Assembly (NCBI RefSeq): GCF_905147365.1
Contig: NC_056419.1
Coordinates: forward strand, 1,309,501 to 1,373,500
Direction: 5' to 3'
Length of the DNA: 64,000 bases
Source: Aricia agestis
Taxonomy: Eukaryota; Arthropoda; Insecta; Lepidoptera; Lycaenidae
The position numbers and the translations under genes were made by a program. Below, piece by piece: positions 55,185-64,000 of this stretch (position 1 is its first letter; every line of letters begins with the position of its first letter). The notes beneath the pieces were generated by a model. The model was not told the origin of the DNA and made no database searches. It was given only the letters and a program-made list of their open reading frames with translations.

Positions 55185-55498
55185 TTTTTTTTTTTTTATG
55201 AAACAAGGGGGCAAACGAGCATACGGGTCACCTGATGGAAAGCAACTTCCGTCGCCCATGGACACTCGCAGCATCAGAAGAGCTACAGGTGCGTTGCCGT
55301 CCTTTTAAGAGGGAATAGGGTAATAGGGGAGGGTAGGGATGGGAAGGGAAGGGAATAGGGTAGGGGATTGGGCCTCCGGTAAACTCACTCACTCGGCGAA
55401 ACACAGGGCAAGCGCTGTTTGACGCCGGTTTTCTGTGAGAACGTGGTTTTTCTCCGGTCGAGCCGGCCCATTCGTGCCGAAGCATGGCTCTCCCACGT
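55185..55498 (-). mobile_element. Family A SINE-like element, full-length, minus
   Basis: The T13 run (A tail), 'gggggcaaacgagcatacgg', 'aataggggagggtaggg' middle, and the 5' end 'catggctctcccacgtat'. Confidence 0.88.
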
Positions 55499-55527
55499 AT
55501 AAAATAACGTGTTTTCATAAGTTCTTT

Positions 55528-55720
55528 TAGAGTTCCGTACCCAAAGGGTAAAAACGGGACCCCATTACTAAGACTTCGATGTCAGTCCGTTTGTCTGTCC
55601 ATCTGTCCGTTTTTCTGTCCGCATGTCTGTCTCCAGGCTGTATCTCAAGAACCGCTATAATTAGACTGCTAAAATTTTCACAAATTATGTATTTCTGTTG
55701 CCGCTAAACAACCTTTCCCG
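55528..55720. repeat. Family D repeat, inverse of 14.9-15.4 kb
   Basis: 'agttccgtacccaaagggta', 'ccccattactaagacttcga', a CTGT/CCGT tract, 'ctccaggctgtatctcaaga'. It reads through the site that carries a MITE at 15,224. Confidence 0.75.
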
Positions 55721-55824
55721 GGGCTCAAAATATCTCCATGCCTACAGCCATCTCGTTTCAGTAGTTTAACCGTGAAGAGGTAACAGACAGACAGACGCAC
55801 TTTCGTATTTATAATCTATATAAT

Positions 55825-56100
55825 ATATAAAACTCAAAGGTGACTGACTGACATGGTGATCTATCAACGCACAGCCCAAACCACTGGACCGATCGGGCTG
55901 AAATTTGGCATGCAGGTACATGATATGACGTAGGCATCCGCTAAGAAAGGACACAGTATAGCAATATAATATCTAATATTGCTATACTGTGGAAAGGATG
56001 TTGATCAATTCTACCTCCAAGGGATTAAAATAGGGGATAAAAGTTTGTATATAATAATACTTTTTAACGCGAGCGAAGCCGCGGGCAAAAGCTCGTTTTA
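55825..56100. repeat. 'gcgaagccgcgggcaaaagc' repeat carrying a 40-bp palindrome
   Basis: 'ggtgactgactgacatggtg', 'aaaccactggaccgatcggg', 'ggcatccgctaagaaagga', then after the insertion 'tgttgatcaattct' and the end 'cgcgggcaaaagctcg'. Confidence 0.8.
55952..55991. mobile_element. 40-bp palindromic insertion with 7-bp target duplication
   Basis: The 16-bp perfect arms CACAGTATAGCAATAT surround 8 bases. GAAAGGA is on both sides (55,945-55,951 and 55,992-55,998). The sister repeat at 45.66 kb has no such sequence. Confidence 0.92.
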
Positions 56101-56317
56101 TCATAAACCGGTTCTTAACATTTCATACTAGATAACCGGGTAACTGTGTCAGAGGTATTTACAAGTATAATGCGATGTCCGCTACGAGTGGCCCTCACCT
56201 CCCCCGCTCTACTACGGTCTCAAAAGTTATTGTTTCATTTCATTTTGTTCTTAATTTATTCTGATTATTCTAATCACTGCTTACAAGTAAGTAGTATACA
56301 CTAGTTACAGACTTTAC

Positions 56318-57015
56318 AGGTATGTTTAATTATATTTTAATTAAACATACCTTTAAAGTCTATTTAAATAAAAAAAAAATATTTGGGGCTGCCATTTTCT
56401 TCTCTATGTGTGCAAAATTTAATTAAAATCGGTCAAATCGTTTAGCAGCCTCTTCAAAACAAGCAATCAGTTAGCATAGACTAAGGAAAATATATAGGTC
56501 GAATCGAAAATACCTTTAAGTTACTTTAACATCTCTCTCATCGTCACAGATTCATTTTAAATCAAAACACTATTTCTTTACAATTATTGATACTAAAGCA
56601 ATCTAATATTAAAGAATTGAATAAACTTTATTTTAATCTTATAAATATTTTATTTTATAGAAAACATAAACTGAAGCCGACCCTTTTAACCTAGTTAATA
56701 AGTAATATTTATAAATTGGCTTTTAACAGGGAAAAATTCGCTAGAAAATATTCCAAGAGAAATACTAAGGTTCGGTTGTCCACCGCCTACGTCAGCGACA
56801 AAAATTCAAATAAAATGCCACTTTATGATATTATACTAGCTGACCCGGCAAACGTTGTTTTGACATATAAATTATTTCTAGTATCAATATAAAAAGAAGA
56901 TAAAAACCGTTTCTCAGGCGTAACGAATGTTCATACAAAATTTCATTAAAATCGTTTGCGCCGTTTTGGAGGAGTTCGCGCACTAACACTGTGACACGAG
57001 AATTTTATATATTAG
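56318..57015. other. AT-rich DNA with one hairpin and a repeat end
   Basis: 'ggtatgtttaattatatttt' and inverse form a hairpin at about 56,320-56,358. 56,830-57,005 has 'agctgacccggcaaacgttg' and 'tgcgccgttttggaggagtt', a dispersed lepidopteran repeat. Nothing else is supported. Confidence 0.55.
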
Positions 57016-57019
57016 AATT

Positions 57020-57480
57020 TTATTAGGGTTCCTTACTCAAAGATTAAAAACGGGAACCTATTACTGAGACTTCGATGTATGTCTGTCCGTCTGTCTGTCT
57101 GTCTGTCTCCAGGCTGTAACTCAATAACCGCTATAAACTTCTGAAATTTTCACAGATTGTGTAAGTATTTCTGCTGCCGGTATAACAACAAAAATATATA
57201 CTAATAAAATTAATATTTACGAGTATGGAGGGCAACCATACAACAAACGTTGTTTTTTTGGCCTTTTTTACTCGTAATAAATAATGGCAACAGCTAGGCA
57301 CTTGAATTTTTTATAAAGGCCTTAGTTATATGTCTACTTAAAAAATTAATAATAATATTTAAATAAAATAAAAATTTAAGGGGGGCTCACATCTACATAC
57401 AAAAACACAATTTTTGGCCTATTTTTCCGCTATATCGGTAAGGAACGCTTCGTACGCGAGTCCGACTCGACACTCAATTA
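57020..57480. repeat. Family D repeat, longer inverse copy
   Basis: 'agggttccttactcaaagat', 'ctgagacttcgatgtatgtc', 'ctccaggctgtaactcaata', and the end 'cgcgagtccgactcg'. An extra segment with 'ggagggcaaccatacaacaa' lies inside. Confidence 0.65.
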
Positions 57481-58208
57481 TTTTTAATTTTATTTAGGCT
57501 TGATAAAGGTTTAACTTTTTAATCGACATTGGTCACGTTAGGACGTAGTGACTAGTCCAAAAGATTCATTTTCTACCAATATTGATCTAGCAACTAATGC
57601 CGTTGCTGCTTTGTAGTGGTGTAGAGCAAAATGACACCTAATGCCTATGTCATAAACGTGCATTTTGTTTGCGAGTTTCTTACGCCGATTCTTTTCGCCA
57701 TGTTAGTTCCACCGGTGGGTCCGGTGGGTGGTGGTAGGCACCAGTCAACGACGTTCTGAAAGTATATATATTTGATTCAAATCTATTCAGAAATAATACT
57801 ATTTTTTCTTTGTTTGTTTGTTTGAATTTTTGTCGGTGACGTCCAAGTGTGAGAGGTGGACAAACGGCCTAATAGAGCTTTTTAGAGAGAACGAGAGATA
57901 TTGAAAATTCGGCTCACCAAAGAATTCCGTTATTTTACCAAATGTTCCATGTAAATTAGATTCAAGCTGCCTTGTGATTTTCTTTTTTACTAGTAGGTAA
58001 GATTTGGAAATTCAATTTAGAATATTTTGGGCAAATAATCTACTGCTTTTGTGTAGACATTTCAGCAAAAATGTTACAGGTAGTCGATAAAAAAGTGTTC
58101 TTGTGTTTGGTGGCAATAAACTCACAAAATCTCATTAACCAATAATCAAAAGTCAAAAATTATAACGCTCCTATACAAAGCCTTATTGATTGTTATTATT
58201 ACTATACG

Positions 58209-58385
58209 GTACTCGACGAAACATGGCGATAGCGGTCATTGACTCCCTGTCAAAAACTTGTTATTTTCTATATAAACCGCGATTGACAATGAAGTGTCAG
58301 ATGTTGTCAATCGCGGCTTTGTTTCGAAAAGGACAAATTTTTGACAGGGAGTCAATGACCGCTACCGCCACGTTTCGCCGAGTAC
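58209..58385. mobile_element. Inverted-repeat element with 48-bp arms and inner stem
   Basis: 58,209-58,256 and 58,338-58,385 pair at 45 of 48 positions (GTACTCGACGAAAC... / inverse). Inside, a 15-bp stem 'aaccgcgattgacaa' is formed around 58,276-58,318. Confidence 0.88.
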
Positions 58386-58389
58386 AGTA

Positions 58390-59215
58390 TTAAGCCCTCG
58401 AGAGGTGGCGTGGGGCCTTTCAAAGCCCGGAGTTTGCGAAAATGAGAAAAACCCACATTTCAATTAATCGTAGCATCTCCGTTCTTTAGGTCCTAAAAAG
58501 AATTATAATATTTCGATAATATATCGAATCAATTCGAAATATTATATTAAATCGCAACTAATTTGAGCTCGCGTGCATGTGTTGTGTATTAATAGATATT
58601 CTTATTCGTGCTGGGCTTCTAAAGACCCCAGGTGACCAACCGCGTTACAAAATTTTATTTCATAATTTCATACAATTTTCACACCAAAATGGATTTCTTT
58701 TGTAATTTTTATTGTATTTTGTCATGCCGAAGCTGCGATTTGTATAACTAACAAGGCAATTTCAAAATAACAAATGCTGACGTGGACAGTCGATGCAGAA
58801 TGTTTTTGTCATCGCAACTTATTTACAATAAATTTTCTGGACGGCAGAATTTCTACACTGCCCCGGATACTCAATAAACTACCTTACGCTGCTTCCTGTA
58901 AGATACAAAATCGTATGCGTCATAATTCTTTTATCACTCTTCAATCAGCACACAAAAAACAACTCTATTTTAAAAAAACATAAGGTATAGAATTGCGTGT
59001 GTTATATTCAAAGTACCCAATTGTCGCAGCTCGACAATCGTCGCGAATGCTCCTGAAGGGACACGAATGTCTTCATCGTATTATATCTTACGAAATCGTT
59101 TCCTTCTATTTCCAATGTAAAGAATGTTTGAATATTGTATTGGATTTACTTTTTAGGTCCCGAAAAAAGACATAAGGTAGGTATTATAACTTAGAAACGT
59201 CTATTTAAACTGTTT
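58390..59215. other. Intergenic DNA, nothing supported
   Basis: A few open frames of 60-70 codons without splice context or recognisable motifs. No repeats recognised. Confidence 0.45.
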
Positions 59216-59218
59216 AAA

Positions 59219-59450
59219 GCTAAGTACTCACATGCGGTTTTGCTCGATAGTTTTACTCCAAATCGAGTAATAATTATTGTGAGGACCGCAAAACTCACAG
59301 CTTGAAGGATCGCATCGAGCCGGCTCGATGGAATTAAATATATCGATTTAGAATAAAACTATCGAGCAATGCTGAATGTGTGGACGAAATCCGGAGCCGC
59401 GTGTTTTGCTCGATCGAGCAAAACCGTATGCGAGTACTTAGCATATCAGC
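59219..59450. mobile_element. Inverted-repeat MITE, sister of 891-1074
   Basis: 'gctaagtactcacatgcggt' to 'accgtatgcgagtacttagc', with extra inner copies of 'gctcgat'. The shared spacer 'catcgagccggctcgatgg' links it to the 0.9-kb element. Confidence 0.8.
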
Positions 59451-59727
59451 TGTTATGTCGTAAGCCTAAATGTATGAATTCCTTTTAAGAAAGTGTTCAG
59501 AGCACTTAGTCGAGGTGGTTAGTGGTATCGTTAATTTCACTGTAGAAATGTAACACAGCATTTCATAGCCTGCAAGCCTTCGTTCTATGCCTTTACAACA
59601 CTCGTCGTGCAACCTCCGTTTGGATGGAAGCCAGTCATGTTTAGGTACATTAAAAATGTCTTTTAGACGGGCGTTCTATTAATGTACCATCGAAAAAAAT
59701 GTTTTAAAGGCAGTTGATGTAAACTTA

Positions 59728-59865
59728 CGGCCGTTCCTCCCAATATTTGATCTATCTCTGGTTTTGATTAGACATTAGAGACACAAAATATTTTATGTCA
59801 ATTGTGAGCTATTCCTATCTCTAGTAGGGCAAAACCAGAGATAGATCAAATATTGGGAACGGCCG
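59728..59865. mobile_element. Harbinger-like palindromic MITE with TTA target
   Basis: TTA at 59,725-59,727 and 59,866-59,868. The ends are 'cggccgttcc' and inverse. Its left arm lacks an inner part present at 36.0 kb. Confidence 0.88.
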
Positions 59866-59906
59866 TTAATGTTAGCCGTCACAGACCCCGCATTCCATTT
59901 GATGTT

Positions 59907-60312
59907 AATTATTATTTTTAACAAAAAATTAAAACCGACTTCCAAGGTAAAAACAATAATAACATCCTTATAATATGAACTAAAAAGTATTAAATAATTT
60001 TTCCTATCTAATAGTGCCTTTTTCCGTATTCGGCTAAAACTCTACTATTTCTCTACTCAATCTTCATCATTTTGAAGTCGGTGCCAGTTCCAAAAGTTTC
60101 AAATTTTCTGGCAGACTGAAGATTCAGCTATCTGGTACCGACTTCAAAATGATGAAGATTGAGTAGAGAAATAGTAGAGTTTTAGCCGAATACGGAAAAA
60201 GGCACTATTAGATAGGAAAAATTATTTAATACTTTTTAGTTCATATTATAAGGATGTTATTATTGTTTTTACCTTGGAAGTCGGTTTTAATTTTTTGTTA
60301 AAAATAATAATT
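59907..60312. repeat. Near-perfect inverted repeat, 181-bp arms
   Basis: Arm 59,907-60,087 and arm 60,132-60,312 pair base for base without gaps. The only difference seen is at 60,083/60,136. The spacer is 44 bases. The arms include 'aattaaaaccgacttccaag' and 'cctttttccgtattcggcta'. No ORF. It could be a young foldback element or a template-switch inversion. Confidence 0.95.
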
Positions 60313-60919
60313 TCACTCTTTTTAGTTACCTAGTAAACTATCGCGTACTATACGTAGAATAATTAATACACTATATTATTCTACGTATCTTATTACAAGC
60401 TCACTGGTGAGCGAGACACAATAGAATAACAATAGATTTCCAAGAATCCACGGTCGAAGGATTAATAGGAGTATAATCAGTAAAACCGTTTCGGAGGAGT
60501 AAGGACACGAGAATTTTAAATAATTTATGAAGATAAGAAGATGTACTTATTTATTGTATTAAATATTAATATCATAAGGCACTTATTTAAAGGGGCAGTT
60601 GTAAATTGCAGTTTTGGTAAGTTAAAAATTATAAATGGCACAATTAATAACTAGTTTAGCAGTTAAAACTAAGCAGTAAAGTAAACAAAAATGAGTTGTA
60701 AAAAATAATGAAATGGATCTTTGAATACATTATTGAACAGTAAAATAATTAAAAAATGAGTGGTAAAAATTAATGAATGAGCGGTTACGGAATTTGTCAG
60801 TGAGAAATCTCATTCTAAGCAGTTTTTTAAAATATGAGGTGGTAAAATATAATAAAATCGGCCAAGTGCGAGTCGAACTAGTCTATGGAGGGTTCCGTAC
60901 CATTATAAAACGAAAGTAA

Positions 60920-61079
60920 GGGTTGATTAAGACCGGAACGCGACGCGTAGATGATGCATTTCTAAATTTGTATGGATTTGACAGATTTCAATTGCGTCAG
61001 ACGTATTGCGAATCTGTCAAATCCATACTTAATAATTTAGAAATGCTTCTACGCGTCGCGTTGTGAACTGAATCAACCC
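60920..61079. mobile_element. 160-bp MITE, GGGTTGATT family, TAA target
   Basis: TAA at 60,917-60,919 and 61,080-61,082. The arms include 'atttctaaatttgtatgga' and 'acgcgtag'. Sister copy at 30,174-30,331. Confidence 0.88.
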
Positions 61080-61202
61080 TAAGACGGTCGCCGGCTGCTG
61101 CCGCAGCACGCTCGCTGCGCTCGCACGGCTTCCTCTGTGTTGTGGTCTAAGTTCTAACCTAACCTACTCTTGGACTTTCTGGATTGTGTTTGTTTTTGTT
61201 TT

Positions 61203-61245
61203 GGCGGGGGGCTGCGCCCCCCCCCCCCCCCTCCCCCCGCTACAG
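61203..61245. repeat. G-run / C-run hairpin
   Basis: 'ggcggggggctgcgcccccc' followed by a long C run. Confidence 0.8.
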
Positions 61246-61498
61246 TAACCGTGGTTAAGTAGACCTTCTGTTACGTCGTTATCGAACCGCTCATTCCATC
61301 ATTATTATCTTTCATTCAGTTATTGGACTGCTCAATTATTTTTTTATTACTGTCCATGTTTTACAGTCGCACTAATTAATCAACCGCCATAAAATTAAAT
61401 AACTGCTCAATATTTTTTTAAACTGATCATAAAAACATCTCAAATATATAAATACTTATAAGTGGGGAATTATATCGTAAAAGAAACACAAGCACAAA

Positions 61499-61828
61499 TT
61501 TTTTTTTTTTGAAATAAGGGAGCAAACGAGCAAACGGGTCACTTGATGGAAAGCAACATCCGTCGCCCATGGACACTCGCAGCATCAGAAGAGCTGCAAG
61601 TGCGTTACCAGCCTTTTAAGAGGGAAATGGGGTAATAGGGGAGGGAAGGGAAGGGAATAGGGGAAGGTAGGGAGGGGAAGGGAATAGGTCAGGGGATTGG
61701 GCCTCCGGTAAACTTAATCATTCGGCGAAACACAGCGCAAGCGCTGTTTCACGCCGGTTTTCTGTGGGAACGTGGTATTTCTCCGGTCGAGCCGGCCCAT
61801 TCGTTCCGAAGCATGGCTCTCCCACGTA
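61499..61828 (-). mobile_element. Family A SINE-like element, full-length, minus
   Basis: T run, 'gggagcaaacgagcaaacgg', a long G/A-rich middle, 'gcctccggtaaacttaatca' and 'catggctctcccacgtata'. Confidence 0.88.
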
Positions 61829-61859
61829 TAAACGCATATTTGTTCGTAATTTATTTATT

Positions 61860-62340
61860 TGACAACTACTTTGCTACATATCCACCAATAGGAGGGTGAA
61901 TTTGTGTACGAATTCGGACATCTACCGGTCCCTAGCACTTGTAAGTTGTATGACTCGAGCGATCTTTACACGAAATATTTCGAGTGTTTTGAGAATACAC
62001 AAACTATTAGCAACAAATTATATCGTGCAGGAAACCGGTCTCCGGTAAAAACCGGTAAAAATAAATTTTACAAGAAGGATGAGCTCATTTGGGACCCAAA
62101 ATATCGCTATCATAAATTTCATATTTCTCATTCAACATCGCTATTATAATATGAACACGTCCTCCATGTTCGTGTGCGAATATCAAAATGAATCACCCCA
62201 CGAATGTGTGAACGGTAGTTCTCGACAGCATTCGTATACGAATGTTTCGTGGGATGTTTCGTCGAATGACGAGGCGAATAGCGAACGCGAATGTATAAAT
62301 GCAGTAACTAAGGTTGCATACTAAGGTATCTATGACTATC
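61860..62340. other. Unassigned sequence with repeated 'cgaat' words
   Basis: Two overlapping open frames (about 61,904-62,149 and 62,079-62,324) encode Ser/Asn-rich peptides (for example VCEYQNESPHECVNGSSRQH) with no recognisable domain. 'cgaat' recurs many times in 62,160-62,300, which suggests a repeat origin. Confidence 0.3.
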
Positions 62341-62483
62341 TCGCCGCTAGTGCGCGCCCGGCCCCGCGCCGCTCGCTTGACAGATTAAAGCGAGACGGCA
62401 GACAGTTATTGTACTAATGAACGCTAAACGCAATGCATAAGGTTGAAATTAGGTTGTTTTCCAGAATAGTAGGTAAATAATAT

Positions 62484-62690
62484 CTTGCCGGCCTTTTAAG
62501 AGGGAACAGGGTAATAGGGGAGGGTAAGGATGGGAAGGGAAGGGAATCGGGGAGGGTAGGGAAGGGAATAGGGTAGGGGATTGGGCCTCCGGTAAACTTA
62601 CTGACTCGGCGAAACACAGCGCAAGGTGAGAACGTGGTATTTCTCCGGTCGAGCCGGCCCATTCGTGCCGAAGCATGGCTCTCCCACGTA
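62484..62690 (-). mobile_element. Family A SINE-like element with internal deletion, minus
   Basis: It lacks the A-tail end and a block between 'cacagcgcaag' and 'gtgagaacgtggta'. The 5' end 'catggctctcccacgta' is intact. Confidence 0.83.
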
Positions 62691-62779
62691 TATCCCTCGG
62701 AGACATGCATGTACTTACTTGTATTATCGAAGCAGCTTACTTCTCAAAGTAATGTCAAATGTGTGCCTTACGCTCTGGA

Positions 62780-62940
62780 GTTAAACACGATCAAAACGCT
62801 CAAAATGCCTCCTGTTTTGAGCGCTCTCCCTGATGCCACTCTTGGCAGGAAACTGCGCAAGACCGCGAAAAGTGGCGCAGACTCGGAGGCCAAGATCCTG
62901 AGGGTTGCTGAGCCATCGTAGTAAGTAAGTAAGTAATGTA
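62780..62940 (+). pseudogene. LINE ORF2 C-terminal remnant with GTAA tail
   Basis: The frame with CHSWQETAQDREKWRRLGGQ has the 'W...A.DR..WR.L' pattern seen at the ends of many LINE ORF2s. It is broken by stops and followed by a short 'gtaagtaagtaagtaa' run, a typical LINE 3' microsatellite. The other frame (ATLGRKLRKTAKSGADSEAK) is considered a shadow. Confidence 0.45.
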
Positions 62941-62959
62941 AGTCGTCATCTATCTGCTA

Positions 62960-63864
62960 GGTTTGACAAAACGCACTTTAGAAGAGTGTCCTGCTTGGGA
63001 TACAGAGCGGTGCAACCTTGATGACGAAATTGGCACATACATTTCTCTTCTAGCTGTTTTATCTACAACTCTGAATAGAGAGTGCTTATTCGGCTGTAGT
63101 CTCCTTTTGTGAGTCAATCATGGCACTAAAGGAGACTGCTGAACGAGATCGAGAGAGATCAGATCCTGCTCGACGTTTCCGTCGACATCATGGCAAATGG
63201 CAATGCTGCAAGTCAACAGAGCGTTTTGCTCCCTGCTAACTACTAGCTAGGGCTACATTATATGACGCCTCCGTGGTCTAGTGGTATAGAGCGCGGCTCT
63301 TGACTCGGAGGTCGTGGGTTCGATTCCTGCGTTGGAAACATGTTATTTTCAAGTTTGGTTAAGACAATGCAGGCTGATCACCTGATTGTCTGACAAGTAA
63401 AATGATCCATGCGTCGGATGGGCATGTAAAAAGTCGGTCCTGCGCCTGATCTCTCGCCAGTCGTGTCGGTCTTCCGTCCCATTGGGTTATGAGAGTGAAA
63501 GGAATAGAGAGTGCTCTAGTGTACTGCGCACACACTTGGGCACTATAAAATTACTCCTGCGTAGCTGGCCTGGTTTCAATGAAACCGGCCACCGTCACCG
63601 AAACCGGTGTGGGAGCTATTATATGAGGACATATAGTACCCCGGGATAGCTTTCTGAGTGAAGAGAGTGATCTTAGTGAAAAGCTCTGTTAAAGCAATGT
63701 GCTGGGAGATCAGCGGAAGTTGTTCGATAGAGTACCCGTGGCTCTTATATGTACGGAAGTCTGTCAATCGCAGGGGTTTAGTGGGTAAAAATCCCACATA
63801 TCCTACCCAGGAATCTTTTTGAAGATTTCCCTTGCGTCAACAAAAAAAAGGTTTGACAAAACGC
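62960..63864 (+). mobile_element. 5'-truncated R1-like LINE with 15-bp target duplication
   Basis: GGTTTGACAAAACGC is at 62,960-62,974 and 63,850-63,864. The insert begins TLEECPAWDTERCNLDDEIG, then YISLLAVLSTTL. After a frameshift near 63,105 it continues ALKETAERDRERSDPARRFR and stops at 63,239. TLEECPAW and KE.AER.RE..DPARR are characteristic of R1-clade (TRAS/SART-type) ORF2 ends. The 3' UTR ends in A8. A SINE (63,266-63,617) is nested in the UTR. Confidence 0.87.
63266..63617 (+). mobile_element. Third type of tRNA-headed SINE, nested in the LINE UTR
   Basis: Box A 'tggtctagtgg' and box B 'ggttcgattcc' in the first 65 bases. The body has 'aaaaagtcggtcctgcgcct', 'gtgtactgcgcacacacttg' and 'ggtttcaatgaaaccggcca', ending 'ggtgtgggagct' without an A tail. 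ATTATATGA is at 63,257-63,265 and 63,618-63,626. The cloverleaf 5' and 3' ends do not pair, so it is not a tRNA gene. Confidence 0.88.
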
Positions 63865-64000
63865 GACTAAATTTTGGAGGTCAGCCATATTCTGGCATCT
63901 GGCATCAACTTCTCTGATAGTAGACCATGGAACTCCCTTAGCAAGTATAGACTTGGCTTGCTTCATACAGTAGGAGACCAAAAGTATCAAATGCTCATAT
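63865..64000 (-). CDS. Unknown open frame, partial, interrupted by the LINE
   Basis: From the window edge the minus strand reads YEHLILLVSYCMKQAKSILA, KGVPWSTIREVDARCQ, NMADLQNLVAFCQT. Removing the LINE brings a TAG directly after FCQT. The composition looks coding (K/R, Q, W and amphipathic spacing), but no family is recognised. It may be the end of a host exon or of an older mobile-element ORF. Confidence 0.28.

Noticed and set aside
54553..55498. Frames in the C/T-rich parts of the family A elements
   Set aside because: They are low-complexity translations (Pro/Leu/Ser) found in every copy of a non-coding element.
62634..62921. 95-codon open frame on the plus strand
   Set aside because: It starts inside an antisense SINE-like element. 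Its second half overlaps a better LINE frame (SWQETAQDREKW).
63266..63340. tRNA gene
   Set aside because: It is bounded by a 9-bp target duplication together with a 280-bp body; the cloverleaf ends do not match. A SINE head.

Overview
ORGANISM. The window looks like nuclear DNA of a moth or butterfly (Lepidoptera). It is AT-rich, has one sparse intron-containing gene, and is otherwise filled with dispersed repeats of a lepidopteran type: tRNA-headed SINEs, repeats carrying 'tgcccgcgacttcgtccgcg' with CAGA-rich stretches, mariner remnants, 5'-truncated LINEs and many short inverted-repeat (MITE-like) elements. The assignment rests on recognising these repeat types and one gene family; no database search was possible.

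LEFT PART (1-12,400). One host gene can be reconstructed. Ten exons on the minus strand, starting with an ATG at 12,400 and leaving the window below 373, encode the first 485 residues of a TTC7-like protein, the TPR scaffold of the plasma-membrane PI4KIIIalpha complex. All splice sites are AG/GT and all nine exon-exon phases agree. Its introns hold inverted-repeat elements, SINEs, a Jockey-like LINE end and a Cys-rich transposase-like fragment. A mariner transposase C-terminus lies at the extreme left, probably in the next intron.

MIDDLE AND RIGHT (12,400-64,000). No second convincing host gene was found. The DNA is a patchwork of old and young insertions, and several nestings can be resolved base by base: a 941-bp terminal-inverted-repeat element inside a hAT-like MITE with 8-bp target duplications; the same hAT-like MITE inside another repeat family; a Harbinger-like MITE inside a copy of itself; a LINE inside a SINE-like element; a SINE inside an R1-like LINE, both with target duplications; and a SINE-like element inside a MITE. 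Between these lie AT-rich unsupported stretches, a few GC-rich islands that could be regulatory, a CTCF-like site, and a cluster of TATCGATA motifs.

MOST UNUSUAL SIGNAL. The window is very rich in near-perfect inverted repeats. The best is at 59,907-60,312, two 181-bp arms differing at one position. Others are at 44,432-44,677 (111-bp arms, 7-bp target duplication) and a 40-bp palindromic insertion at 55,952-55,991. If transcribed, such hairpins could feed small-RNA pathways. That is inference. No previously undescribed multi-gene system is evident.
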